Assembly (NCBI RefSeq): GCF_002382885.1
Contig: NZ_NWVL01000028.1
Span: forward strand, 29,914-93,913
DNA length: 64,000 bases
From: Streptomyces sp. WZ.A104
GTDB lineage: Bacteria; Actinomycetota; Actinomycetes; Streptomycetales; Streptomycetaceae
Reading direction: 5' to 3'
The notes below the pieces were generated by a model. The model was not told the origin of the DNA. It ran no database searches and worked only from the letters and a program-made list of their open reading frames with translations. Shown in pieces: positions 33,087 through 41,502 of this stretch; the first letter of the stretch is position 1, and every line of letters begins with the position of its first letter. The position numbers and the translations under genes are program-made.

Positions 33087-34187
33087 ATGTCCGACTTCGT
33101 ACCCGGTCTTGAGGGAGTCGTCGCGTTCGAAACGGAGATCGCCGAACCGGACAAGGAAGGCGGTTCGCTCCGCTATCGCGGGGTCGACATCGAGGACCTC
33201 GTCGGCCATGTCTCCTTCGGGAACGTGTGGGGCCTGCTGGTGGACGGGGCGTTCAACCCCGGCCTGCCGCCCGCCGAGCCGTTCCCGATCCCGGTGCACT
33301 CGGGTGACATCCGGGTCGATGTCCAGTCCGCGCTGGCGATGCTGGCGCCCGTCTGGGGTCTGAGGCCGCTGCTGGACATCGACGAGACGACGGCCCGCGA
33401 CGATCTGGCGCGAGCGGCGGTGATGGCCCTGTCCTACGTCGCCCAGTCGGCACGCGGCCAGGGGCTGCCTATGGTGCCGCAGAGCGAGATCGACAAGGCG
33501 GAGTCCGTGGTGGAGCGGTTCATGATCCGCTGGCGCGGAGAGCCGGACCCCAAGCACGTCAAGGCGGTCGACGCGTACTGGACCTCGGCGGCCGAGCACG
33601 GAATGAACGCCTCCACGTTCACGGCCCGGGTCATCGCGTCGACGGGCGCGGACGTCGCGGCCGCGCTGTCCGGCGCGGTGGGCGCGATGTCGGGCCCGCT
33701 GCACGGCGGCGCCCCGTCCCGCGTCCTCGGCATGATCGAGGAGATCGAGCGCACGGGCGACGCGACCGCGTACGTGAAGCAGGCCCTGGACCGGGGCGAG
33801 CGCCTGATGGGCTTCGGCCACCGCGTCTACCGCGCCGAGGACCCGCGCGCCCGCGTGCTGCGCCGCACGGCCCGCGAACTGGCGGCGCCGCGCTTCGAGG
33901 TGGCGGAGGCGCTGGAGAAGGCGGCGCTGGAGGAGCTGCACGCACGGCGCCCGGACCGCGTCCTGGCGACGAACGTCGAGTTCTGGGCGGCGATCGTGCT
34001 GGACTTCGCGGAGGTCCCGGCGCACATGTTCACGTCGATGTTCACGTGTGCCCGTACGGCGGGCTGGTCGGCGCACATCCTGGAGCAGAAGCGCACGGGC
34101 CGCCTGGTCCGCCCGTCGGCGACGTACGTCGGCCCGGGGACGCGGGACCCGCGCGAGATCGAGGGATACGCCGACATCGCGCGCTGA
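33087..34187 (+). CDS. Citrate synthase-like protein (citrate synthase 2)
   Basis: 366 aa citrate synthase fold, shorter than the main vegetative enzyme. SLRYRGVDIEDLV at the N terminus, SGAVGAMSGPLHGGAPSRVLGMIEEI (active-site His), MGFGHRVYRAEDPRARVL (second His region) and NVEFWAAIVLDFAEVPAHMFT (catalytic Asp region) are all present. It condenses acyl-CoA with an oxo acid; citrate or 2-methylcitrate synthesis is possible and cannot be separated by eye. GAGGGAG precedes the ATG at 33087. Confidence 0.9.
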   Translation: MSDFVPGLEGVVAFETEIAEPDKEGGSLRYRGVDIEDLVGHVSFGNVWGLLVDGAFNPGLPPAEPFPIPVHSGDIRVDVQSALAMLAPVWGLRPLLDIDETTARDDLARAAVMALSYVAQSARGQGLPMVPQSEIDKAESVVERFMIRWRGEPDPKHVKAVDAYWTSAAEHGMNASTFTARVIASTGADVAAALSGAVGAMSGPLHGGAPSRVLGMIEEIERTGDATAYVKQALDRGERLMGFGHRVYRAEDPRARVLRRTARELAAPRFEVAEALEKAALEELHARRPDRVLATNVEFWAAIVLDFAEVPAHMFTSMFTCARTAGWSAHILEQKRTGRLVRPSATYVGPGTRDPREIEGYADIAR

Positions 34188-34293
34188 CGGGGTGGGGCGG
34201 GGACGTCGAACGAGCCGGTACGGGTGTCGTGGCGGGGCGCCCGGCGGGGCGGTTGCCCCGGCCGGACCCGCGCGGCGACACCGGCCGTGGCCG

Positions 34294-35415
34294 TCACCCC
34301 ACCTGGGCGCCCGCCGTGGGAAGGGTGACCTCGAAGCAGCAGCCGCCCGCCACGTTGCGTACGGCGGCCCGCCCCTGGTGAGCCTCGACGATGCCCGCCA
34401 CGATGGCCAGGCCGAGCCCCGCTCCGGCCGGCGGCGTACGGGCGTGGTTACTGCGCCAGCCGGTGTCGAAGACGCGCGGCAGGTCCTCCTCGGGAATGCC
34501 GCCGCAGCCGTCGGTGACCGACAGGACGACACCGTCCTCGGTGCGCTGAGCGGCCACCGCGACGGTGCCGTCGGCTGGGGTGCGACGGATCGCGTTCACG
34601 AGGAGGTTGCCCAGAACACGGCTCATCTCCTTGCTGTCGACCTCCACCGGCACCCGGTCGACGGCCTCGCCCACCAGTCGTACGCCGTGCTCCTCGGCGA
34701 GCGGGTCGACCCCGGCCATGGCATCGGCGACCAGGTCGTAGACCGAGATCCGGGCGAGACTCAGGGCGAGCGCGCCCGCGTGAATGCGGGACAGCTCGAA
34801 GAGGTCGCCGACCAGTGTGTCGAGGCGTTCGACCTCGGTGCGGATCTGGCGCAGATAGCGATCGGGGTCGGCCGCCACACCGTCCTCAAGGGCCTCGGAC
34901 ATGGCGCGCAGACCGGCGAGCGGGGTACGCAGGTCGTGCGAGATCCAGGCCACCAGCTCGCGCCGTGAGGCCTCCAGGGCGCGTTCACGGTCCCTCGACT
35001 CCGCCAGCTTGGCACTGCTGGACGCCAGCTCCGCGCTCAGCGCCGTCAGCTCCGCGGTCGCCGCGTGCACGGGCGCGGAGAAGCTTCCGCCGTCACCGAA
35101 CGAGCGGGCCGCCTCGGTCAGGGCCACACTGCGGGCGACCACCCAGCGGCCGAGCAGCAGCGCGGTGGCCAGCGAGACCACGGCGGCCATCGCCACGACG
35201 ATCACGATGACGTTCAGGTCGTGCGGCGACAGGAACATCTCCCAGGCCACGGCCAGCGTTCCCAGCAGCATCGCGAGGACCGCGACGGCCGCGACGACGG
35301 CGAGAACGACCACGAGGGATCGGCGCCTCAGCAGCCGCAGGGCCAAGGCACCGAGAAGGCCGGCCACGGCGGCCCCCAGGAAGGCCAGGAGGGCGATGAT
35401 GAGGATGTCCAGCAT
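34294..35415 (-). CDS. Sensor histidine kinase
   Basis: 373 aa. Three hydrophobic segments in the first 110 residues (LDILIIALLAFLGAAVAGLL, VVVLAVVAAVAVLAMLLG, NVIVIVVAMAAVVSLATALLLG) anchor it. The H-box VAWISHDLRTPLAGLRAM, N-box VLGNLLVNAIRRTP, G1 DGCGGIPEEDLPRVFD and G2 GAGLGLAIVAG follow. There is little extracellular sequence, so it probably senses within the membrane. ATG at 35415 lies 4 bases after the response regulator stop. The stimulus is unknown. Confidence 0.92.
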   Translation of the reverse strand: MLDILIIALLAFLGAAVAGLLGALALRLLRRRSLVVVLAVVAAVAVLAMLLGTLAVAWEMFLSPHDLNVIVIVVAMAAVVSLATALLLGRWVVARSVALTEAARSFGDGGSFSAPVHAATAELTALSAELASSSAKLAESRDRERALEASRRELVAWISHDLRTPLAGLRAMSEALEDGVAADPDRYLRQIRTEVERLDTLVGDLFELSRIHAGALALSLARISVYDLVADAMAGVDPLAEEHGVRLVGEAVDRVPVEVDSKEMSRVLGNLLVNAIRRTPADGTVAVAAQRTEDGVVLSVTDGCGGIPEEDLPRVFDTGWRSNHARTPPAGAGLGLAIVAGIVEAHQGRAAVRNVAGGCCFEVTLPTAGAQVG

Positions 35416-35419
35416 GAGG

Positions 35420-36265
35420 TCAGCCTTCGGTCGTCGTGAAGCGTCCGGGTCGGCCGGGCCGCACGGGGCGGTCTGGGCGTCCGGGTTCATCGGTCGGCAC
35501 GGGGCTGCCCGAGCGTTCAGGTCGGCCGGGCCGCGCGGAGGGGCCCTCGGCCGCCTCGTCCGCCACGTCGAGGCGGTAGCCCATACCCCACACCGTCTGG
35601 ATCAGCCGCGGCCTGGCCGGGTCGTCCTCGACCTTCCCGCGCAGCCTGCGGATGTGGACCGTGACGGTCGACAGGTCGCCGAACTCCCAACCCCACACCT
35701 CACGCATCAGCTCCTCGCGGCCGAGCACCCGCCCCGGGTTGCGCAGCAGGTAGACCAGCAGATCGAACTCCCGGATGGTCAGAGTCAGCTCGGCCTCCCC
35801 CTTCGACACGTGGCGTGCCACCGGGTCCACCCGGAGGCCGTCCGCCAGCAGCGGTGCCCCGGGATCGGAGGCCGGACCGGTGCGGCTGCGGCGCAGTACC
35901 GACTCGACGCGCAGAACGAGCTCGCGGGGACTGAACGGCTTCGTGACGTAGTCGTCGGCACCCACTTCCAGGCCGAGGATGCGGTCTTCCTCGTCGCCGC
36001 GTGCCGTGAGCATGATGACCGGCACCGGGCCCTCGGCACGCAGTCGGCGGCAGACCTCCAGACCGTCCATACCGGGCAGCATCAGATCCAGGACCACCAG
36101 GTCGGGCCGGTGCAGCGCGGCGCACTCCAGGGCCGCCGGCCCGTCATCGGCGCGGATGACCTCGTACCCGGCGCGGCTCAGGTACCCCGCGACGACCTCG
36201 GCCACGGTCAGGTCGTCGTCCACGACGAGCACACGCAGCCCGGCGTCCAGCGGTGATGTCTGCAT
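35420..36265 (-). CDS. Response regulator, OmpR/PhoB family
   Basis: 281 aa. The receiver has VVDDDLTVAEV, phosphoacceptor Asp in VVLDLMLPGMDG and Lys in VTKPFSPRELV. The winged helix includes REELMREVWGWEFGDLSTVTVHIRRLRGKVEDDP and ends VWGMGYRLD. A 45-residue Pro/Arg/Gly-rich tail follows the DNA-binding domain, encoded partly by a duplicated GGTCGGCCGGGCCGC (35449 and 35521). The RR is divergent from a DM13-domain gene (36471), a likely target. Confidence 0.92.
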   Translation of the reverse strand: MQTSPLDAGLRVLVVDDDLTVAEVVAGYLSRAGYEVIRADDGPAALECAALHRPDLVVLDLMLPGMDGLEVCRRLRAEGPVPVIMLTARGDEEDRILGLEVGADDYVTKPFSPRELVLRVESVLRRSRTGPASDPGAPLLADGLRVDPVARHVSKGEAELTLTIREFDLLVYLLRNPGRVLGREELMREVWGWEFGDLSTVTVHIRRLRGKVEDDPARPRLIQTVWGMGYRLDVADEAAEGPSARPGRPERSGSPVPTDEPGRPDRPVRPGRPGRFTTTEG

Positions 36266-36470
36266 ACCTTCAGCCTCGCACCGGCCCGGGCCGACCGGGT
36301 GGGCAGGCCCCGGCCCGGCCGCGGACGTCCCGGTTTCGTAAGAACTTGAAGCCCCTTACGTCCATTCATCTTTCGTAGGGTGAATCCCGCGCCTCCCGCC
36401 CTCTCAGGAGCAGTGACTCGTCCGCGGCCGCACCCGCCCGGCAGGTCGAAGAAGAACAGGAACCGTGACC

Positions 36471-37055
36471 ATGCCCGACCCGACGCCCCGAGACACCCCG
36501 AAGCGACGGCCCTGGAGTCGGCCGGTGATCGTCGGCGCGCTGATCGCCTTCGCCCTGGTTGCGACCGCGGGGCTGTACTGGTTCCAGCCCTGGAAGCTGT
36601 GGCAGGACGAGACCGTACGCGAGGAGCTGGTCGTGCCCACCGCCCCGCCGCAGACGGCTCCCCCTGCCCCAGGCGCCTCCGCGCCCACGTCCCCGCCGGG
36701 ACCGACGACACTGGCGACCGGCGAACTGATCAGCCACGAGCACCGCACGACCGGCACGGTCAAGGTGGTGCTCCTGCCCGACGGCTCACGGACGCTGCGC
36801 CTGGAGGGCCTGGACACCAGCAACGGCCCCGATCTTCAGGTGTGGATCACCGACGCCCCGGTCAAGGAGGGCACGGCCGGCTGGCGCGTGTTCGACGATG
36901 GCGCGTACGAGAACCTCGGCAAGCTCAAGGGCAACAAGGGCGACCAGAACTACGCCCTGCCGACCGACATCGACCTCGACCGGTTCACGAGCGTAAGCAT
37001 CTGGTGCGCCCGCTTCAGCGTCTCCTTCGGGGCCGCCGAACTCAACCCCGCCTGA
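36471..37055 (+). CDS. DM13-domain membrane-anchored protein
   Basis: 194 aa. One N-terminal transmembrane helix (about 19-39, VIVGALIAFALVATAGLYWF) and a Pro/Ala-rich spacer lead to a DM13 domain (about 85-190; LATGELISHEHRTTGTVKVVLLPDGSRTLRLEGLDTSNGPDLQVWI...YALPTDIDLDRFTSVSIWCARFSVSFGAAEL). DM13 domains are thought to take part in redox/electron transfer through a conserved Cys, here in SIWCARF. AGGAA sits 8 bases before the ATG at 36471, favouring it over the GTG at 36465. It is divergent from the two-component system. Confidence 0.87.
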   Translation: MPDPTPRDTPKRRPWSRPVIVGALIAFALVATAGLYWFQPWKLWQDETVREELVVPTAPPQTAPPAPGASAPTSPPGPTTLATGELISHEHRTTGTVKVVLLPDGSRTLRLEGLDTSNGPDLQVWITDAPVKEGTAGWRVFDDGAYENLGKLKGNKGDQNYALPTDIDLDRFTSVSIWCARFSVSFGAAELNPA

Positions 37056-37086
37056 ACCCGGGCTGCACCGGCCTGAACGGAGCCTC

Positions 37087-37743
37087 CTGGTCTCGTCGCT
37101 CGCGGACCGGGTCCTGACGGGCGGAACGGGCCGCCTGCTCGTAGGAATCGACGGCTTCACGGCAGCGGGAAAGACGAGCTTCGGCCACGAACTGGGCGCG
37201 GAGATAGCCAAGTCGGGCCGCCCCGTGCTGCGGGCCACGCTCGACGACTTCAAGAACCCGTGGAAGGACCGCCACCTGTACGACCGGGAATCCGGCGAGG
37301 GCTACTACCGCAACGCGTACGACTACGCCACGGCCAAGCGCCTCCTCCTGGACCCCTGCCGCTCCCCCGAGGCGGCTTTCTGCGCTCTCTGCTCGATCGA
37401 CCCGCTCACACAGAAGGACCACGTGGCCGACAGGACCCCGCTCACCCCGGACTCGGTGCTGATCGTGGACGGCGTCTTCGCGTTCCGGCCCGAGATCGAC
37501 GCGTACTGGGACTTCCGCATCTGGATGGACGTGGACGCCGAACTCTCCGTACGCCGGGGCGCGGAGCGCGACCAGGACTGGGCGGGCTCGGACGCGGAGG
37601 CGATCCACCGCGACCGGTATCTGGCGGCCGAGCGCATCTATCTCGACGAGGTGGACCCGCTGCCGGGGATGGACGCGGTCATCGACAACACGGATTTCGC
37701 GCGCCCGAGGCTGGTGCCGCCGCCCTCCGTATCCTCGCGGTAG
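37087..37743 (+). CDS. Uridine kinase-like P-loop protein with no standard start codon
   Basis: About 218 aa if read from CTG at 37087. The Walker A loop GFTAAGKT lies at about 25-32, followed by LDDFKNPWKDRHLYDRESG, YRNAYDY and the Walker-B-like SVLIVDGVFAF; the C-terminal lid is RRGAERDQDW. These fit small actinobacterial uridine kinase/phosphoribulokinase-like proteins. The frame is open from a TAA at 36994, yet has no ATG, GTG or TTG before the P-loop; a GTG at 37225 would remove it. CTG at 37087 has ACGGAG just upstream and gives the expected N terminus (LVSSLADRVL). So either CTG initiates or the start was lost. Confidence 0.7.
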   Translation: MVSSLADRVLTGGTGRLLVGIDGFTAAGKTSFGHELGAEIAKSGRPVLRATLDDFKNPWKDRHLYDRESGEGYYRNAYDYATAKRLLLDPCRSPEAAFCALCSIDPLTQKDHVADRTPLTPDSVLIVDGVFAFRPEIDAYWDFRIWMDVDAELSVRRGAERDQDWAGSDAEAIHRDRYLAAERIYLDEVDPLPGMDAVIDNTDFARPRLVPPPSVSSR

Positions 37744-38100
37744 TCCTTGCCCTGAGATTCGCCCGGAGCGAGGCGAACTCGGTGATCGCCAGGCACGGGC
37801 CACGCCCCGATCGCCCGTCGAACGTGAGAAGCACGACTCAAGTCCTGGCGCATCTATCGCGGATCGCGGTGCAGCCCGAATCGAATGACGTCAATCGCCA
37901 AGGCCTCCCTCACCCTGGAGAGGCGGCGCTGCAAACGCTCACTGATCCGCCCAACAGCCCGTGGGCGCGGAATGAACAGGAACCGAAGAGCCAGGAACGG
38001 CGTGGGAGTGGTCACGTGGCGATTGCACCCAATCCCCGCTATCGGCCCGTTGGTTGCCACAGACTCGGCCGTAGACCAACCGTCGTCCTGGAGGACCACC
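37744..38100. other. 357-base spacer, no gene recognised
   Basis: Only short overlapping frames with poor third-position GC occur here. It presumably contains the end of the uridine kinase transcript and the promoter of the lipoprotein at 38101. Confidence 0.4.
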
Positions 38101-38643
38101 GTGAAGATCCGCCCACCGCTCGTCGCCCTGCTCGCCGTGTCCGCCGCCGCCCTCACCGCCTGTTCCGGGTCCGGGCAGGAGCTCGGGTACGGGGAGGAGG
38201 CCACCGGTGACGGCGTCGATGTGACGGTGGTGAGGGTCGAGGCGGGAAGCACCGGGGATCTTGCCTCGTTGAAGGACGCCGTGAAGTACGACGGGCGGAC
38301 GCCGTACTACCTGCACTACCGCGTCACCAAGACCAAGGACGGCTCCGTCAAAGGCCCCTCCTTCGACGTCGCCAACGACAAGAATCGGCTCACCCGTCTG
38401 AGCATCCTGCCCAGCTTCCCCACCCCCACCGTCGGCGATGACGGTGAGCTGAGCTACTCCCCGGCGCCGAAGTTCGAGAAGTGCACCGATGACCAGTCCT
38501 CCTCGGACTTCAACAAGGCCCCCCAGGGGGAGACGTACGAGGCATGCAGCATCTACCTCAGCGCCGAGGGCGACACTTCGGCACCGTCCGAGGTGACATG
38601 GGTCGAGGGCACCAAGAACGAGACGGTCGCCGTCTGGAAGTGA
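38101..38643 (+). CDS. Secreted lipoprotein, DUF4352-like
   Basis: 180 aa with a lipoprotein signal (LLAVSAAALTAC; Cys at about 20). The mature part resembles small beta-sandwich lipoproteins: VDVTVVRVEAGSTGDL...PYYLHYRVTKTKDGSVKG...YEACSIYLSAEGD...VTWVEG. Two further Cys (KCTDDQ, EACSIY) may form a disulfide. GGAGG precedes the GTG at 38101. There is no operon partner. It is probably anchored outside the membrane; function unknown. Confidence 0.85.
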   Translation: MKIRPPLVALLAVSAAALTACSGSGQELGYGEEATGDGVDVTVVRVEAGSTGDLASLKDAVKYDGRTPYYLHYRVTKTKDGSVKGPSFDVANDKNRLTRLSILPSFPTPTVGDDGELSYSPAPKFEKCTDDQSSSDFNKAPQGETYEACSIYLSAEGDTSAPSEVTWVEGTKNETVAVWK

Positions 38644-39030
38644 TCGTTCCCGGGTCCCGAATCGCGGTCACGAGTTCCGGTCCCCGAGTCCCGACGCTCG
38701 GGTTCCTGGCTTCGAGAGGTCCTCTTCACTCTTCCGGGTGTACGTGAACGGGGTCCCGGCCCGAAGCTCGGGGCCCGGGGTTCGAGCGTCGGGATGCGAT
38801 ACCCGGGATTCGAGCTTCTTCTTTAACAGGCAGGTAGGAGAAGGGGGTTGGGGAAACCCTCCCTACCCACCCGACCCGTCACGGCCAGCAAGTATGACTA
38901 TTCGCGGTGGCTTGCGGCGCGCCGTCGCGACTGCTTACGGTTCGAGAACCAAACGACCCCGACGCGGTGTAGCAAGCACCAGGCCGGGGTCTCACCGCAA
39001 GACCGAAACACCCAAGCAAAGGTCGATCCC
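38644..39030. other. 387-base spacer with imperfect inverted and direct repeats
   Basis: GC is lower than average. It contains CCCGAG-N8-CTCGGG near 38680-38702, and TCCCGACGCTCG near 38689 with its complement CGAGCGTCGGGA about 95 bases later. Recurring TTC(C)GGGTCCC motifs are also present. I see no gene; it may hold terminators and the promoter of the gene at 39031. Confidence 0.45.
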
Positions 39031-40194
39031 GTGGCTACGCAGCACCTTAGCTCTGCCCCGCTCACCCCCGCATCCCCACCCGCACACCCGATGGCGAAGC
39101 CCGGCTACGGCAAACAATCGGCACCACGGCAACTTCCGCCCACCTCCGGCGACTTCGCCTTCCTCCCCCTCCGCGAGCGCTATGTCGCCGGGTTCATCGA
39201 CCGCCTCCCCGAAGGTGCGCTGATGAGCGTGAAGTCCCTGGCCAAGCAGCTCCCGCTCTACGGGCAACAGGCCATCGGCACCGCACTGAAGACGCTCTCC
39301 GTCGCCGGGCACCTCCGGCGCGCCCGGTGCGAGGTCGGCGTGGGGGACGAGACGCGCTGGGTCTTCCGGACCTACTGGTCGCGCACCGCCCGCGACAACG
39401 AGTGGTGGAACGCCTACCTGACCGCCGAGAACGCCCACCGGCCCGCCAGCCCGGCACCGGCGGCACCGACCCCCGGCACTCCCGACACCGCTGCCCCGCC
39501 GCCCCCGCCCTGGGTCCCGGCCGAGGAACCGCCATCCGCAGCGGCTGAGGGCCCCGAGGCCTCGCGGGCTACCGAGGCCCCGCGGCCGGACGGGGCCCCT
39601 CAACCTGCGGCGGTCCTGGCCCCCACCCCCGTACCGCACCAACGCCTCGCGACCGGGAGCGAGACCGAAGGCGCGACCGGGAGCAGAAGCGCGACCGGCG
39701 GCGCGGGCGAAGCCCCAGCCCGGGCCGGGGCGCCGCCCTCCCCCGCCTACCTCGCCCTCGCTCACCTCGGGCGCAAGGACGAGCGGTTGACGCTCTCCGC
39801 CGGCGACTGCGCCGGCCTGGAAGCGCTGGCGGCGAAGTGGCTGGCCCGGGGCATGACCGTCGGCTGCCTGACCATGGCCCTCACCGCAGGGCTGCCGCCC
39901 CACGTCGACCACCCCCTCGGCTTCGTCCGCTCCCGACTCATCGACAAGATGCCGCCCCTGCTGCCCGCCGAAGGCGCCTCACCCCACGGCCCGGCCCCCG
40001 ACTCCCCACGCCACCTCCTGGTGGAGTGCACCGACTGCGGCATCCCCGGCCGCCCCGAGGCCCTCCCCGACGGCCTCTGCCGCCGCTGCCGTCCCGATCA
40101 CCGCACCGAGCCCCCAGCGATCCCCGACACCTCGGACGGCCCCGACGTCGGCGCGCACGTCGCCGGTCTCCGTGAGCTGCTCAGGGTCCGATGA
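39031..40194 (+). CDS. Winged-helix (MarR-like) DNA-binding protein with a zinc-ribbon-like C terminus
   Basis: 387 aa. After about 50 residues a winged-helix segment appears (FLPLRERYVAGFIDRLPEGALMSVKSLAKQLPLYGQQAIGTALKTLSVAGHLRRARCEVG). A long Pro/Ala/Glu-rich linker (about 145-240) and a helical segment (AYLALAHLGRKDERLTLSAGDCAGLEALAAKWLARGMT) come next. A CTDCG...CRRC Cys cluster near 335-355 could bind zinc. The GTG at 39031 has AAAGG at good spacing. This architecture recurs in many Streptomyces paralogues annotated as MarR or helix-turn-helix proteins, some near integrated elements. Target unknown. Confidence 0.78.
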   Translation: MATQHLSSAPLTPASPPAHPMAKPGYGKQSAPRQLPPTSGDFAFLPLRERYVAGFIDRLPEGALMSVKSLAKQLPLYGQQAIGTALKTLSVAGHLRRARCEVGVGDETRWVFRTYWSRTARDNEWWNAYLTAENAHRPASPAPAAPTPGTPDTAAPPPPPWVPAEEPPSAAAEGPEASRATEAPRPDGAPQPAAVLAPTPVPHQRLATGSETEGATGSRSATGGAGEAPARAGAPPSPAYLALAHLGRKDERLTLSAGDCAGLEALAAKWLARGMTVGCLTMALTAGLPPHVDHPLGFVRSRLIDKMPPLLPAEGASPHGPAPDSPRHLLVECTDCGIPGRPEALPDGLCRRCRPDHRTEPPAIPDTSDGPDVGAHVAGLRELLRVR

Positions 40195-40256
40195 GGCCGG
40201 AAGTCCGGCGGACCCGCCCGTGCCCCTCCGCCCAGCCCCGCCCACACATCGCTAGC

Positions 40257-40288
40257 AGAATGCTTTCAATGCATCTAGAATGCTTTCA
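40257..40288. promoter_or_regulatory. Direct-repeat operator and leaderless promoter of the toxin-antitoxin operon
   Basis: AGAATGCTTTCA occurs at 40257-40268 and again at 40277-40288, 20 bases apart, the second ending at the start codon. TAGAAT (40276-40281) sits 7 bases before the ATG as a -10 box, so the mRNA is probably leaderless and the repeats the antitoxin's own site. Confidence 0.5.
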
Positions 40289-40524
40289 TGGCTACCATCC
40301 ACCTTCGCGAAGTCCCGGACGAGACAGTGACGACCTTGAAGGTCCGAGCCGCCCGGTCCGGGCAGTCCCTTCAGGCCTATCTCCTTCAGCTCCTGATGGG
40401 CGAGGCGGCCTTGCTGACCCCTGAGGAAGCCGCCGAGCAGGCACGCGGCATCGCCGCACGCGGGCAGGTCACCGCCGACGACGTGTCCGACGCCCTGGCC
40501 GAGCTGCGCGAGGCTCGTTCGTGA
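40288..40524 (+). CDS. FitA-like ribbon-helix-helix antitoxin
   Basis: 78 aa. The first 45 residues are a ribbon-helix-helix DNA-binding domain (ATIHLREVPDETVTTLKVRAARSGQSLQAYLLQLL). The C-terminal tail is acidic and would wrap the toxin. No ribosome site precedes the ATG; the -10 box is 7 bases away, pointing to leaderless translation. It overlaps the PIN toxin gene by 4 bases (GTGA). Typical type II module that represses its own promoter and neutralises the RNase. Confidence 0.88.
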   Translation: MATIHLREVPDETVTTLKVRAARSGQSLQAYLLQLLMGEAALLTPEEAAEQARGIAARGQVTADDVSDALAELREARS

Positions 40525-40928
40525 ATGTGCAGGTTCTCGACACCTCAGCACTCGTGGAGTTCCTCGTGGGGTCGGACGCCCTCGCCGAACGCGTCCGGAC
40601 CCGTACAGCAGGCAGTCGGCTCGCCGCGCCGCACGCGGTAGATCTGGAGTGCGCATCGGTCCTGCGCGGCCTGGTCCGCGGCAACAAGCTGCCCGAGAGC
40701 GAGGCCGTCCGAGCGCTGGACCTGCTGGGGCGCATGCAGCTGCACCGATACGACCACGCTCCCCTGCTGCCCCGTATCTGGGAGCTCCGGCACAACATGT
40801 GGCCCTACGACGCCTCTTACGTCGCCCTGGCAGAGATGCTGAACGCCGAGCTCGTGACAGCGGACCGAAAGCTCGCGGCGGCCCCCGGCCTCCGCTGCAC
40901 GGTGACCGATCTCCGCGACGGAGAATGA
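40521..40928 (+). CDS. vapC: PIN-domain toxin (VapC/FitB-like)
   Basis: 135 aa PIN-domain ribonuclease. The acidic metal-binding residues are visible: Asp in VLDTSALVEFL (about 7), Glu in VDLECASVLRGL (about 43), Asp in YDASYVALAE (about 95) and Asp in TADRKLA (about 113). GTG at 40521 overlaps the antitoxin. Toxins of this class cleave tRNA or rRNA when the antitoxin is degraded. All four acidic positions are present, so it should be active. Confidence 0.9.
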   Translation: MNVQVLDTSALVEFLVGSDALAERVRTRTAGSRLAAPHAVDLECASVLRGLVRGNKLPESEAVRALDLLGRMQLHRYDHAPLLPRIWELRHNMWPYDASYVALAEMLNAELVTADRKLAAAPGLRCTVTDLRDGE

Positions 40929-40932
40929 CGGG

Positions 40933-41355
40933 ATGAGCCAAGAGACGACCGACGTCGACGCCGCCATCGCCGCCGAGCTGCGACTGATGGACCCCGCCGT
41001 CCGCTCCTCCCCATCGCTCGCCCAGCAGCTCCTCGACCCTGAGTTCGTCGAAGTCGGTTCTTCGGGGCGGCGGTGGACGTACGCGGAGATGATCGATGCC
41101 CTCCCCGATCTGGACGGCGGCGACGCGCGCGGACCGCGCCACGAGCCGTCCGGCATGACCGGGGTCGTCCTGGCACCCGGGATCGTGCACCTCACCTACG
41201 AGAGCCTCATCGACGGCAGGCGGGCCCGCCGCAGTTCGCTGTGGCGCAGGCAGCCCGACGGCACGGGGACGGCCTGGCGCATGTACTACCACCAGGCGAC
41301 ACCCGTCCCGGCCGGTGAGGACTCCCGCGACCGCCCCCGGGCCCAGTCCTCCTGA
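40933..41355 (+). CDS. SnoaL/DUF4440-like (NTF2 fold) protein
   Basis: 140 aa, NTF2-like fold: AELRLMDPAVRSSPSLAQQLLDPEFVEVGSSGRRWTYAEMIDALP at the N terminus, then VLAPGIVHLTYESLIDGRRARRSSLWRRQ and a final WRMYYHQATP strand. Such proteins are small enzymes or ligand binders, and many are of unknown role. Starts 4 bases after the toxin stop but is probably not part of the toxin-antitoxin pair. Confidence 0.8.
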   Translation: MSQETTDVDAAIAAELRLMDPAVRSSPSLAQQLLDPEFVEVGSSGRRWTYAEMIDALPDLDGGDARGPRHEPSGMTGVVLAPGIVHLTYESLIDGRRARRSSLWRRQPDGTGTAWRMYYHQATPVPAGEDSRDRPRAQSS

Positions 41356-41502
41356 CGCCACCGCAGCAGACGGCCGCTACCGCGCGGCTCCGATCGAGTG
41401 GACTTGGCAGGGCGCGGCCGGGATGCGGTGCGGAGGCCGGGTCCGGATGGTGTCGTAGCGTCCGCTCCGCCCCCCTCCCCCGTCCGGAAGAGGCACCCCC
41501 AC

